A DNA stretch of 64,000 nucleotides, taken from NCBI RefSeq assembly GCF_021603585.1, contig NZ_BQHI01000021.1, positions 1-64,000 on the forward strand. The letters run 5' to 3'. This stretch comes from Pseudomonas sputi (lineage in GTDB: Bacteria; Pseudomonadota; Gammaproteobacteria; Pseudomonadales; Pseudomonadaceae). The notes beneath the pieces are model-generated. The model saw only the letters and a list, made by a program, of their open reading frames with translations. It searched no databases and was not told where the DNA came from. Position numbers and translations under genes: made by a program. How positions within the stretch are numbered: position 1 is the stretch's first letter; each line of letters begins with the position of its first letter. Below are positions 9,221 to 20,315 of the stretch, one piece after another.

Positions 9221-10667
9221 AAGCGGTCACCCGAGTCTCGATGTGCGGTGTTTGCAGTTCGATGAAGTATTTGCGCAGCAGGTTCTGCGCGCTGAGCAGG
9301 CGGTATTCCTTGCTGGCGCGGAAGTCCGAGAGCGGGGTGAAATCCTCGCCCAGCGCGGTGCAGGCACGTTCGGTCACAGCGTTGTCGAACGGCTGACCGA
9401 GCAGCACGGCTTCACAGTGAGCGGCGCGTTTCGGGATCGCGGCCATGCCGCCGAAAGCGACGCGGGCGTCGGTGATCACACCGTTTTCGACACGCAGGTT
9501 GAACGCGGCGCAGACGGCGGAGATGTCGTCGTCCAGACGCTTGGAGACTTTGTAGGCGCGGAAGCGCTGCTCAGCCGTGGCGCGAGGCACGATGATTTTC
9601 TCGATGAACTCGCTTTCCTGACGCGCGGTGACCCGGTAATCGATGAAGTAATCCTCAAGCGCCAGCGTGCGGCGGGTCTCGCCCTTGCACAGCACGATCT
9701 GCGCGCCGAGGGCGATCAGCAGGGGCGGCGAGTCGCCGATTGGCGAGGCGTTGCCGATGTTGCCGCCCAAAGTCCCCTGATTGCGGATCTGCAGGGAGGC
9801 GAAGCGGTGCAGCAACTCGCCGAAGTCCGGGTACTCGGCGTTCAGTGCTTCGTAGCAGTCGGAGAGGGCGGTGGCGGCGCCGATTTCAATGCGATCATCG
9901 AAGTGCTCGATGCGCTTCATTTCGGCGACGTTGCCGACGTAGATCATCACCGGCAGGGTGCGATGAAACTGCGTGACCTCCAGCGCCAGATCGGTGCCGC
10001 CGGCCAGCAGGCGGGCCTGTGGATAAGCATCGTAGAGGTCGGCCAGATCGGCCACGGTCAGCGGCACCAGGCAGCGCTTGTCGCCGCTGTTGAGTTCGCC
10101 GATCGACGTCGGGGCAATGGCTTTGAGGCGGGCGATGGTTTCCGCTTCCCGGGCGTCGAACTGGTCCGGTTGCTTGGCGCAACAGGATTGCTCGGCGGCG
10201 GCCAGGATCGGCCGGTAGCCTGTGCAGCGGCAGAGGTTGCCGGCCAGTGCTTCGTGGGCCTTGGCCTGATCCGGTGCATCACTGTTCTTTTGCAGGGCGA
10301 ACAGCGACATCACGAAACCGGGGGTGCAGAAACCGCACTGCGAGCCGTGGCACTCGACCATGGCTTTCTGCACACTGTGCAGTTCGCCCTTGTGCTTGAG
10401 GTCTTCGACGCTGATCAATTGCTTGCCGTGCAGCGACGACACGAACGTCAGGCACGAGTTGAGGCTGCGATAGCGAATGTGCTCGCGGCCATCGTCATCC
10501 GTCTGCAACTCGCCGACCACCACCGTACAGGCGCCGCAGTCACCGCTGGCGCAGCCTTCTTTGGTGCCGGATTTACCCACATGTTCGCGCAGGTAGTTGA
10601 GCACAGTCAGGTTCGGGTCCAGGGCGTGCTCGCTACGGAGTTCCTGGTTAAGTAAAAACTGGATCAC
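9213..10667 (-). CDS. xdhA: Xanthine dehydrogenase, iron-sulfur/FAD subunit
   Basis: A 484-aa electron-transfer subunit. The N-terminal ferredoxin-type [2Fe-2S] domain has CASGDCGACTVV; the second cluster domain has CGFCTPGFVMSL and GNLCRCTGYRPI. The FAD domain follows (LLAGGTDLALEV, then LGGNIGNASPIGDSPP), then the CO-dehydrogenase flavoprotein C-terminal domain. The start is GTG (MIQFLLNQELRSEHAL), matching the family N-terminus. It is the first gene of the xdhABC-guaD unit and is divergent from a GntR gene across 266 bp with operator-like repeats. Confidence 0.96.
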   Translation of the reverse strand: MIQFLLNQELRSEHALDPNLTVLNYLREHVGKSGTKEGCASGDCGACTVVVGELQTDDDGREHIRYRSLNSCLTFVSSLHGKQLISVEDLKHKGELHSVQKAMVECHGSQCGFCTPGFVMSLFALQKNSDAPDQAKAHEALAGNLCRCTGYRPILAAAEQSCCAKQPDQFDAREAETIARLKAIAPTSIGELNSGDKRCLVPLTVADLADLYDAYPQARLLAGGTDLALEVTQFHRTLPVMIYVGNVAEMKRIEHFDDRIEIGAATALSDCYEALNAEYPDFGELLHRFASLQIRNQGTLGGNIGNASPIGDSPPLLIALGAQIVLCKGETRRTLALEDYFIDYRVTARQESEFIEKIIVPRATAEQRFRAYKVSKRLDDDISAVCAAFNLRVENGVITDARVAFGGMAAIPKRAAHCEAVLLGQPFDNAVTERACTALGEDFTPLSDFRASKEYRLLSAQNLLRKYFIELQTPHIETRVTAYV

Positions 10668-10725
10668 GGAAGGCCTCGCAGACTCATTATTGTTGTTGAG
10701 CGACTTGAGCCGAATTTAGCAGGTC

Positions 10726-10762
10726 TGACTTTTCGGTCAATGGTTTTCTGACTTAAAGGTCA
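10726..10762. promoter_or_regulatory. Tandem TGAC-N6-GTCA operator candidates between xdhA and a GntR gene
   Basis: TGACTTTTCGGTCA (10726-10739) and TGACTTAAAGGTCA (10749-10762) share the same inverted-repeat arms, the same TGACTT start and GGTCA end, and are 23 bp apart start to start, about two helical turns. They lie 59-95 bp upstream of the xdhA GTG and about 170-205 bp upstream of the GntR ATG. They are probable sites for the divergent GntR protein. Confidence 0.6.
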
Positions 10763-10933
10763 GGAAAAACCGTTTTGTCGCACAACCACGTGTCTCTTCA
10801 GTATTGACCCTCATTGGATCAAGCGCTTTTTTGCGGGATTCGTGCCAAAAACCGCTGTGCGGGCACTCCGCCATGACCGCGCATTGCGCTACACTGCGCC
10901 GCTTGTGCAGATCGAAGAGTTTGAAGGACAACC

Positions 10934-11593
10934 ATGACGTTCAAGGCGCCGGACAGCCTCGCCGAGCAAATCGCTCACCACCTCGCCGAACGGATCATTC
11001 GCGGCGAAATGAAGCCGGGAGAGCGCATCCAGGAACAGAAGGTCACGCTGGCGCTGAACGTCAGCCGCGGCTCGGTCCGCGAAGCCTTGCTGATCCTCGA
11101 GCGCCGTCACCTGATCGCGATCCTGCCGCGCCGCGGCGCCCACGTCACTGAGCTGACGGCACACAAAGTGCAGAGCCTGTGCACGCTGATGAGCGAGCTG
11201 TACATCCTGCTCGGCAACGCAGTGGCAAATGGCTGGCAAGTCCAGTCCGACATGGCGCCGTTCGTGCAGATCCAGCAGCGCCTGACCGCCAGCTACGAGC
11301 GTCAGGACATCCGCACCTTCGTCGACGACAGCTTCAACGTGATGCGTGCCGCGTATCCGTTCGCCAACAACCCGTACCTGCAGGAAACCGTCGAGAACCT
11401 GCAACCGGCCATGAGCCGTGCGTACTTCCTCGCGCTGGAACAGCGCAAGGCCGAGATGAGCGAGTTCCTCGAACTGTTCGAACGCTTGCTCGCCGCCGTC
11501 CTCGCCCGTGACCTGCCGCAGATCCGCATCGTGCTGACGGCTTACGCCCAGCGCAGCTGCGATCTGGTGGTGTCCGCCCTGACGGTTGCCTGA
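10934..11593 (+). CDS. GntR family transcriptional regulator, probable xanthine dehydrogenase regulator
   Basis: A 219-aa regulator. The winged HTH covers residues about 5-72 (GERIQEQKVTLALNVSRGSV, then ILPRRGAHVTEL). A shorter FCD-type helical domain follows. An AAGGAC site precedes the ATG. It is divergent from xdhA with two operator-like sites between, so control of purine catabolism is a reasonable inference. It ends 2 nt before the TTG start of smc, so the two are likely cotranscribed. Confidence 0.87.
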   Translation: MTFKAPDSLAEQIAHHLAERIIRGEMKPGERIQEQKVTLALNVSRGSVREALLILERRHLIAILPRRGAHVTELTAHKVQSLCTLMSELYILLGNAVANGWQVQSDMAPFVQIQQRLTASYERQDIRTFVDDSFNVMRAAYPFANNPYLQETVENLQPAMSRAYFLALEQRKAEMSEFLELFERLLAAVLARDLPQIRIVLTAYAQRSCDLVVSALTVA

Positions 11594-11595
11594 CC

Positions 11596-14500
11596 TTGCG
11601 GCTCAAGTGCATCAAGCTGGCGGGGTTCAAGTCCTTCGTCGACCCGACCACGGTGAACTTCCCCAGCAACATGGCGGCGGTCGTCGGGCCGAACGGTTGC
11701 GGCAAGTCGAACATCATCGATGCCGTGCGCTGGGTGATGGGCGAAAGCTCGGCCAAGAACCTGCGCGGCGAGTCGATGACCGACGTCATCTTCAACGGCT
11801 CGACCAGCCGCAAACCGGTGAGCCAGGCGAGCATCGAACTGGTGTTCGACAATTCCGACGGCACGCTGCTGGGCGAGTGGGCGGCCTACGCGGAAATTTC
11901 CATTCGCCGCAAAGTGACCCGCGACAGCCAGACGACTTATTACCTCAACGGCGCCAAATGCCGTCGTCGCGACATCACCGACATCTTCCTCGGCACCGGC
12001 CTCGGCCCGCGCAGCTACTCGATCATCGAGCAGGGGATGATCTCCAAGCTGATCGAGTCCAAGCCGGAAGACCTGCGTAACTTCATCGAAGAAGCCGCCG
12101 GCATTTCCAAGTACAAGGAGCGTCGGCGCGAGACCGAAAACCGTATCCGCCGTACTCACGAAAACCTGGCCCGCCTGACCGACCTGCGCGAAGAGCTTGA
12201 ACGTCAGCTTGAACGCTTGCACCGGCAGGCCGAAGCCGCCAAGAAATATCAGGAATACAAGGCCGAAGAACGCCAGCTCAAGGCGCAACTGTCGGCCCTG
12301 CGCTGGCAGGATCTGAACGATCAGGTCGGTCAGCGCGAATCGATCATCGGCAACCAGGAAATCAGCTTCGAAGCGCTGGTCGCCGAACAACGCAACGCCG
12401 ACGCAGCGATTGAACGCCTGCGCGACGGTCACCATGACCTGTCCGAGCGCTTCAATCTGGTGCAGGGGCGCTTCTATTCGGTTGGCGGCGACATCGCCCG
12501 CGTCGAGCAGAGCATCCAGCACGGTCAGCAACGCTTGCGCCAATTGCAGGACGACCTGAAAGAAGCCGAGCGCGCACGCCTCGAAACCGAATCGCACCTG
12601 GGTCACGACCGCACCTTGCTGCTGACCCTCGGCGAAGAACTCGATCAACTGACCCCCGAGCAGGAAATCACCAACGCCGCTGCCGAAGAAGCCGCCGCTG
12701 CGCTGGAGGATTCCGAAGCCGTCATGCACGGCTGGCAGGAGCAGTGGGACGCCTTCAACCTGACCTCCGCCGAACCCCGTCGTCAGGCCGAAGTGCAGCA
12801 ATCGCGCATCCAGCAGCTGGAAACCAGCATGGAGCGTCTGGCTGATCGGCAAAAGCGTCTAGGCGAAGAGCGCGCGCTGCTCTCGGCCGATCCGGAAGAC
12901 GCGGCGATCATGGAGCTCAGCGAACAGCTCGCCGAGTCCGAAGCGACCCTTGAAGATTTGCAGACCAGCGAAGAAGCCCAGGTCGAAAAACTTGAACAAC
13001 TGCGCCAGGAATTGCAGCAGGCATTGACTGCGCAACAACAGGCGCAGGGCGATTTGCAGCGCCTCAATGGTCGCCTCGCATCGCTGGAAGCCTTGCAGCA
13101 GGCGGCGCTCGATCCGGGCACCGGCACTGCTGAGTGGCTGAAAGAACACCACCTCGCCGAGCGTCCGCGTCTGGCCGAAGGCCTGAAAGTCGAGGCGGGT
13201 TGGGAACTGGCGGTGGAAACCGTGCTTGGCGCCGATCTGCAAGCGGTGCTGGTGGATGATTTCGACGGCTTCGATCTGTCCGGTTTTAGTCAGGGCGATC
13301 TGCGTTTGCTCAGTCCCGGCAGTGACGGCGTGCGCGTGGCCGGCAGTCTGCTGGACAAGGTCGAGGCGCAGGTCGATCTGTCGCCCTGGCTCGCTCAGGT
13401 CAAACCGGTCGACAGCCTTGAACAGGCGCTGGCCCTGCGCGGCCAGCTTGCGGCCGGGCAGAGTCTGATCAGCCGTGACGGTTACTGGGTCGGTCGGCAC
13501 TTTCTGCGGGTGCGCCGCGCCAGCGAAGCCGAGAGCGGCATGCTCGCCCGCGGCCAGGAAATCGAATCGCTGCATGCGGAACGCGAAGAGCGCGAAGCCA
13601 CGGTCGAGGCCATGGAAACCCGTTTGCAAACCCTGCGCGCACAACAGCGTCAGCAGGAAAATGGTCGCGAACATCTACGTCGCTTGCTGCAAGACGAAGC
13701 TCGTCAGCAAGGCGAATTGAAAGCCCAGTTGTCCGCCGGCAAGGCCAAGGCCGAGCAGTTGAACCTGCGTCGTACCCGCCTCGATGAAGAACTGGTCGAG
13801 CTCGCCGAGCAGCGCGAACTGGAACACGAAAACATCGGCGAGGCACGGATCCAGTTGCAGGACGCCCTCGACGCCATGGCCCTCGACACCGAACAGCGCG
13901 AATTGCTGCTGGCCCAGCGTGACAGCCTGCGCGAGCGGTTGGATCGGGTGCGTCAGGAAGCGCGCCAGCACAAAGACCACGCCCATCAATTGGCCGTGCG
14001 TCTGGGTTCGCTGCGTGCGCAGCATGATTCGACCCGCCAGGCCCTTGAGCGTCTGGAAATGCAGGCCGAGCGTCTCACCGAAAAACGTGAACAGCTCAGC
14101 CTGAATCTGGAGGAGGGCGAGGCGCCGCTGGAAGAACTGCGCCTCAAGCTCGAAGAGTTGCTCGACAAGCGCATGAGCGTCGACGACGAACTCAAGACCG
14201 CACAGATCGCGCTGGAAGACGCCGACCGCGAACTGCGCGACGCGGAAAAACGCCGGACCCAGGCCGAGCAGCAATCGCAATTGATCCGGGGTCAGCTCGA
14301 ACAGCAGCGCATGGAATGGCAGGCCCTGACCGTGCGCCGCAAGGCCCTGCAGGATCAACTGCTGGAAGACGGCTACGATCTGCACGGCGTGCTCAATACT
14401 CTGACCGCCGAGGCCAGCGAGAAGGCCGCCGAAGAAGAACTTGAACGCATCGCCGCGCGGATTCAGCGCCTGGGCGCGATCAACCTCGCGGCGATCGACG

Positions 14501-15084
14501 AATACCAGCAACAATCCGAGCGTAAACGTTATCTGGATGCGCAGGACGCCGATTTGGTGGAAGCGCTGGAGACCCTGGAAAACGTCATCCGCAAGATCGA
14601 CAAGGAAACCCGTAACCGTTTCAAAGATACCTTTGATCAGATCAATGGCGGTTTACAGGCACTTTTCCCAAAAGTTTTCGGTGGCGGGCGGGCGTATTTG
14701 GAACTGACGGGCGAAGATCTACTCGATACAGGGGTGACGATCATGGCGCAGCCGCCCGGAAAGAAGAACAGCACTATCCATTTGCTCTCTGGTGGCGAGA
14801 AAGCCCTGACCGCGCTTGCACTGGTATTTGCGATCTTCAAGTTGAATCCGGCGCCGTTCTGCATGCTCGATGAAGTTGACGCGCCACTGGATGACGCTAA
14901 CGTTGGACGCTACGCACGATTGGTCAAAGAGATGTCGCAGACCGTGCAGTTCATCTATATCACCCACAACAAGATCGCCATGGAAATGGCTGACCAGTTG
15001 ATGGGCGTGACGATGCATGAGCCGGGTTGTTCGCGACTGGTAGCCGTGGATGTCGAGGAGGCGATGGCGATGGTGGATGCCTGA
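11596..15084 (+). CDS. smc: Chromosome partition protein SMC
   Basis: A 1162-aa condensin subunit that organises and segregates the chromosome. The N-terminal Walker A is GPNGCGKSNIIDAVRWVMGE (about residues 32-51). Long coiled coils flank a hinge at about 500-640. The C-terminal head has the signature LLSGGEKALTALAL and Walker B FCMLDEVDAPLDD. The TTG at 11596 is the start matching the family N-terminus (MRLKCIKLAGFKSFVDP). It follows the GntR stop by 2 nt and heads an smc-zipA-ligA series. Confidence 0.96.
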   Translation: MRLKCIKLAGFKSFVDPTTVNFPSNMAAVVGPNGCGKSNIIDAVRWVMGESSAKNLRGESMTDVIFNGSTSRKPVSQASIELVFDNSDGTLLGEWAAYAEISIRRKVTRDSQTTYYLNGAKCRRRDITDIFLGTGLGPRSYSIIEQGMISKLIESKPEDLRNFIEEAAGISKYKERRRETENRIRRTHENLARLTDLREELERQLERLHRQAEAAKKYQEYKAEERQLKAQLSALRWQDLNDQVGQRESIIGNQEISFEALVAEQRNADAAIERLRDGHHDLSERFNLVQGRFYSVGGDIARVEQSIQHGQQRLRQLQDDLKEAERARLETESHLGHDRTLLLTLGEELDQLTPEQEITNAAAEEAAAALEDSEAVMHGWQEQWDAFNLTSAEPRRQAEVQQSRIQQLETSMERLADRQKRLGEERALLSADPEDAAIMELSEQLAESEATLEDLQTSEEAQVEKLEQLRQELQQALTAQQQAQGDLQRLNGRLASLEALQQAALDPGTGTAEWLKEHHLAERPRLAEGLKVEAGWELAVETVLGADLQAVLVDDFDGFDLSGFSQGDLRLLSPGSDGVRVAGSLLDKVEAQVDLSPWLAQVKPVDSLEQALALRGQLAAGQSLISRDGYWVGRHFLRVRRASEAESGMLARGQEIESLHAEREEREATVEAMETRLQTLRAQQRQQENGREHLRRLLQDEARQQGELKAQLSAGKAKAEQLNLRRTRLDEELVELAEQRELEHENIGEARIQLQDALDAMALDTEQRELLLAQRDSLRERLDRVRQEARQHKDHAHQLAVRLGSLRAQHDSTRQALERLEMQAERLTEKREQLSLNLEEGEAPLEELRLKLEELLDKRMSVDDELKTAQIALEDADRELRDAEKRRTQAEQQSQLIRGQLEQQRMEWQALTVRRKALQDQLLEDGYDLHGVLNTLTAEASEKAAEEELERIAARIQRLGAINLAAIDEYQQQSERKRYLDAQDADLVEALETLENVIRKIDKETRNRFKDTFDQINGGLQALFPKVFGGGRAYLELTGEDLLDTGVTIMAQPPGKKNSTIHLLSGGEKALTALALVFAIFKLNPAPFCMLDEVDAPLDDANVGRYARLVKEMSQTVQFIYITHNKIAMEMADQLMGVTMHEPGCSRLVAVDVEEAMAMVDA

Positions 15085-15284
15085 GTCGGCGCTGTCGGAA
15101 AAGGTATTTGTAGTCTGTAGGACATATTTACCGCCTTCGACTTGCTGGCCAATCGACATAATCGCGCAAGCCAATGAGACAGACGGTGTAAAGTTGTCTT
15201 TGGTCGTGCTAGTTTAATGTCAATTTTTCGTATACGTGGGCAAAACGCCTGTCAGAACATAGAGTTGGCGCCACGTTTTAAAGC

Positions 15285-15303
15285 GGTTTGCACAGTGTAA
15301 ACC
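15285..15303. promoter_or_regulatory. 19-bp palindrome upstream of zipA
   Basis: GGTTTGCACAGTGTAAACC is an inverted repeat with one G-T position around a central A. It lies 40 bp before the zipA ATG in the 258-bp smc-zipA gap, which holds no gene. It could be an operator or a weak hairpin; no regulator is identified. Confidence 0.4.
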
Positions 15304-15342
15304 CCTTATTTTTCAGCATTTTTTATAGAGGCACGGGATTAC

Positions 15343-16209
15343 ATGGAAATCGGTCTGCGCGAGTGGCTGATCGTCATCGGCATCATTGTGATAGCCGGTA
15401 TTCTTTTCGATGGCTGGCGCCGTATGCGCGGCGGCAAGGGAAAACTGAAATTCCGCCTTGACCGAAGTCTGTCCAACCTGCCGGACGAGGACAGCAGCGC
15501 CGAGCTGTTGGGCCCGGCCCGCGTGCTGGATACTCATAAAGAGCCACAACTGGACGAACACGATCTGCCATCGGTGAGCATGCCGGCCCGCGAAGCACGC
15601 GAGCCTCGCGAATCCGGTTCCAAGCGCGGCAAGCGTGGCAGCAACGGCCCGGCCCAGGGCGACCTGAACCTCGATCTGGATCTGGACGGCGGCCCGAGCT
15701 TCAGCAGCCGCGACGATGATTTCGTCGAGCCTGCCGCCAAGTCGTCGCCTGCAGTGGCCGATAAAGATCAGCCACAAGCAGAAGAAGTGCTGGTGATCAG
15801 CGTGATCTGCCGCGACCCGGCCGGCTTCAAGGGCCCGGCGCTGTTGCAGAACATTCTGGAAAGCGGTCTGCGTTTTGGTGAGATGGATATTTTCCACCGT
15901 CACGAAAGCATGGCCGGCAACGGCGAGGTACTGTTCTCCATGGCCAATGCGGTCAAGCCGGGCATCTTCGATCTGGACGACATCGACCATTTCAGCACCC
16001 CGGCGGTGAGCTTCTTCCTCGGCCTGCCAGGCCCGCGTCATCCGAAGCAGGCCTTCGACGTGATGGTCGCGGCGGCCCGCAAGCTGTCTCAGGAACTGAA
16101 CGGCGAATTGAAAGATGACCAGCGCAGTGTCCTGACCGCGCAGACCATCGAGCACTACCGTCAGCGCATCGTCGAATTCGAACGTCGCGCCCTGACCCAG
16201 AAGCGTTGA
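15343..16209 (+). CDS. zipA: Cell division protein ZipA
   Basis: A 288-aa inner-membrane division protein that tethers FtsZ. The N-terminal helix ([20 protein letters not shown]) is followed at once by the basic [15 protein letters not shown] charged, low-complexity linker spans about residues 40-145. The C-terminal FtsZ-binding domain starts near [20 protein letters not shown] and includes [14 protein letters not shown] and [15 protein letters not shown]. An AGAGGCA site precedes the ATG. It sits between smc and ligA, a standard Pseudomonas order. Confidence 0.95.
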   Translation: MEIGLREWLIVIGIIVIAGILFDGWRRMRGGKGKLKFRLDRSLSNLPDEDSSAELLGPARVLDTHKEPQLDEHDLPSVSMPAREAREPRESGSKRGKRGSNGPAQGDLNLDLDLDGGPSFSSRDDDFVEPAAKSSPAVADKDQPQAEEVLVISVICRDPAGFKGPALLQNILESGLRFGEMDIFHRHESMAGNGEVLFSMANAVKPGIFDLDDIDHFSTPAVSFFLGLPGPRHPKQAFDVMVAAARKLSQELNGELKDDQRSVLTAQTIEHYRQRIVEFERRALTQKR

Positions 16210-16256
16210 TTGAAAAGGTTGCCTCGTCATAAAGAGGCAATCGGCAAAAACAGATT

Positions 16257-18655
<2,399 letters not shown>

Positions 18656-18723
18656 CGCATTGCGCGGGAACGATCAACTCGCGGGAATGATCTAGTCTTG
18701 GCAAGCCCAAGGGAGAGATCGCC

Positions 18724-19890
18724 ATGTACCGCTTTTTCGAGCAGTTGAGTTCCCGCATCGTCGCGCCGTTCATGGGCGAATCCTCGCGCAACAGCAAAGT
18801 CTGGCCGTGCCGCTGCGGCCAGTCGCTGTTCTTTCGTAACAGTCAGTGCCTGGCCTGCAACGCGGCGCTGGGTTATCAACCGGAACACAGTCGTCTGACC
18901 TCGCTGCAACCGGGGCCGCAAGAGGGCACCTGGACGCTGGATGTCGATCCCGAGGCCGGGCTGTTCCGCCGTTGCGCCAACCTCGATACCCCGGCGGCCT
19001 GCAACTGGCTGCTGCCCGCCAACGATCACGACACCCTGTGCGCGGCCTGCGCTCTGAATCGCACCATCCCCGATCTGTCCGTCCCGGAAAACCCCGAACG
19101 CTGGCGCAAGGTTGAAATCGCCAAGCGGCGTCTGATGGCGCAACTGATCAGCCTCGGTCTGCCGGTCGTTCCGAAAACAGTCGATGAAGACACCGGCCTG
19201 GCCTTTGATTTCATCGGCGTCGATCTGCAAGGCAACGGGCCCATGACGGGCCACGCCAACGGCCTGATCACCCTCGACATCGCAGAAGCCGACGACGCCC
19301 ACCGCGAGCGCGTCCGGGCGCAGATGCATGAACCCTATCGCACGCTACTCGGGCACTTTCGCCATGAGGTCGGGCATTACTACTGGGATCGCCTGATCGA
19401 CAACGGCCCGTGGCTTGATTCATTCCGCAACCTGTTCGGCGACGAACGCGCCAGTTATGCCGGGGCGCTGGAGCGGCATTATCAACAGGGCGCGCCGGCG
19501 GACTGGTCGCAGCACTACGTCAGCGCCTACGCCACCATGCACCCGTGGGAAGACTGGGCGGAAACCTGGGCGCATTACCTGCACATGATGGACGCGGTGG
19601 ATACGGCACTGGGTTTTGGCATGAGCGCCCGGGAGATGGATCTCGATTACCAGCCGTTTCCGTCGAGCACGCTGTATGACCCCGAGCATCCTGGCGGCGC
19701 GGCGTTCCTGTCGTTCGTCAACGCATGGATCGAACTGGCCGGCATGCTCAACGAACTGTCGCGCAGCATGGGGCAGCCGGATTTTTATCCCTTCGTCCTG
19801 CCGCCGGCGGCGATCGCCAAGCTGCACTTCATTCATCTGGTGATCCAGCAGGAGGGCGGCCGGGCGGACGAGGTGCTGCAGGCGCAATAG
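18724..19890 (+). CDS. Zinc-ribbon domain protein with putative zinc metallopeptidase domain
   Basis: A 388-aa protein. The N-terminal zinc ribbon has paired cysteines (WPCRCGQ and CLACNAA, about residues 30-51), with further Cys at CANL, CNW and CAACAL. The C-terminal half carries HEVGHYYWD, an HExxH-like zinc-protease motif, followed by HPWEDWAETWAHYLHMMD, which can give the third ligand. This matches the family of putative zinc-binding metallopeptidases common in proteobacteria; the substrate is unknown. It has its own GGGAGA ribosome site and stands alone between ligA and ffs. Confidence 0.82.
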   Translation: MYRFFEQLSSRIVAPFMGESSRNSKVWPCRCGQSLFFRNSQCLACNAALGYQPEHSRLTSLQPGPQEGTWTLDVDPEAGLFRRCANLDTPAACNWLLPANDHDTLCAACALNRTIPDLSVPENPERWRKVEIAKRRLMAQLISLGLPVVPKTVDEDTGLAFDFIGVDLQGNGPMTGHANGLITLDIAEADDAHRERVRAQMHEPYRTLLGHFRHEVGHYYWDRLIDNGPWLDSFRNLFGDERASYAGALERHYQQGAPADWSQHYVSAYATMHPWEDWAETWAHYLHMMDAVDTALGFGMSAREMDLDYQPFPSSTLYDPEHPGGAAFLSFVNAWIELAGMLNELSRSMGQPDFYPFVLPPAAIAKLHFIHLVIQQEGGRADEVLQAQ

Positions 19891-19933
19891 CAAGTGCTTG
19901 AAGCCCTTCATATTTTTAATCTGCAACGAGCGG

Positions 19934-19961
19934 TTGTAACTTCGTCTCAGATAGGTACAAT
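19934..19961 (+). promoter_or_regulatory. Sigma-70 type promoter of ffs
   Basis: TTGTAA (19934-19939) and TACAAT (19956-19961) are separated by 16 bp. The expected start near 19968 would give a short 5' extension before the mature 4.5S RNA. Confidence 0.65.
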
Positions 19962-19993
19962 GGCGCGGCTCGCCGACAGGTGAGCGTCGTTAT

Positions 19994-20106
19994 GGTGACC
20001 CTATCGGTCCCCCCGCAACGATCAGCCGTGAACCCGGTCAGGCCTGGAAGGGAGCAGCCGCAGCGGTGACATTGTGTGCCGGGGTGTGGCTGGTAGGGTT
20101 ACCACC
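19994..20106 (+). ncRNA. ffs: 4.5S RNA of the signal recognition particle
   Basis: The RNA that binds Ffh to form the bacterial SRP, which targets membrane proteins. It contains the invariant apical segment GGTCAGGCCTGGAAGGGAGC and AGCAGCC followed by GTGTGCCGGG. The ends close a long hairpin: GGTGACCCTA (19994-20003) pairs with TAGGGTTACC (20094-20103). Length near 110 nt fits the small gammaproteobacterial type. It lies close to dnaX, as in other pseudomonads. Confidence 0.96.
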
Positions 20107-20131
20107 TTAACGACCCTCGAACGAATCAGAC

Positions 20132-20168
20132 CGAACTGCATGGGTTTCGCCCACTGCGGTTTTTTTAT
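20132..20168 (+). terminator. Terminator after ffs
   Basis: An imperfect hairpin (ACCG...TGGG TTTCG CCCA...CGGT) is followed by seven T at about 20161-20167, 25-60 nt after the 4.5S RNA. The stem is interrupted, but the T-run supports termination. Confidence 0.65.
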
Positions 20169-20315
20169 GCCTGCGATTTGGCGTTTCGTACCCAAACACC
20201 CCGCTCGCGGAGGTGTCGACGCCTCTTCAATCCCGCATACTCGCCACCACCGAAATAAATGAAGAGTCTGGCCAGGATCGACCGTATGAGGTCTGCACCC
20301 TGGTCGCGAGGTTTT

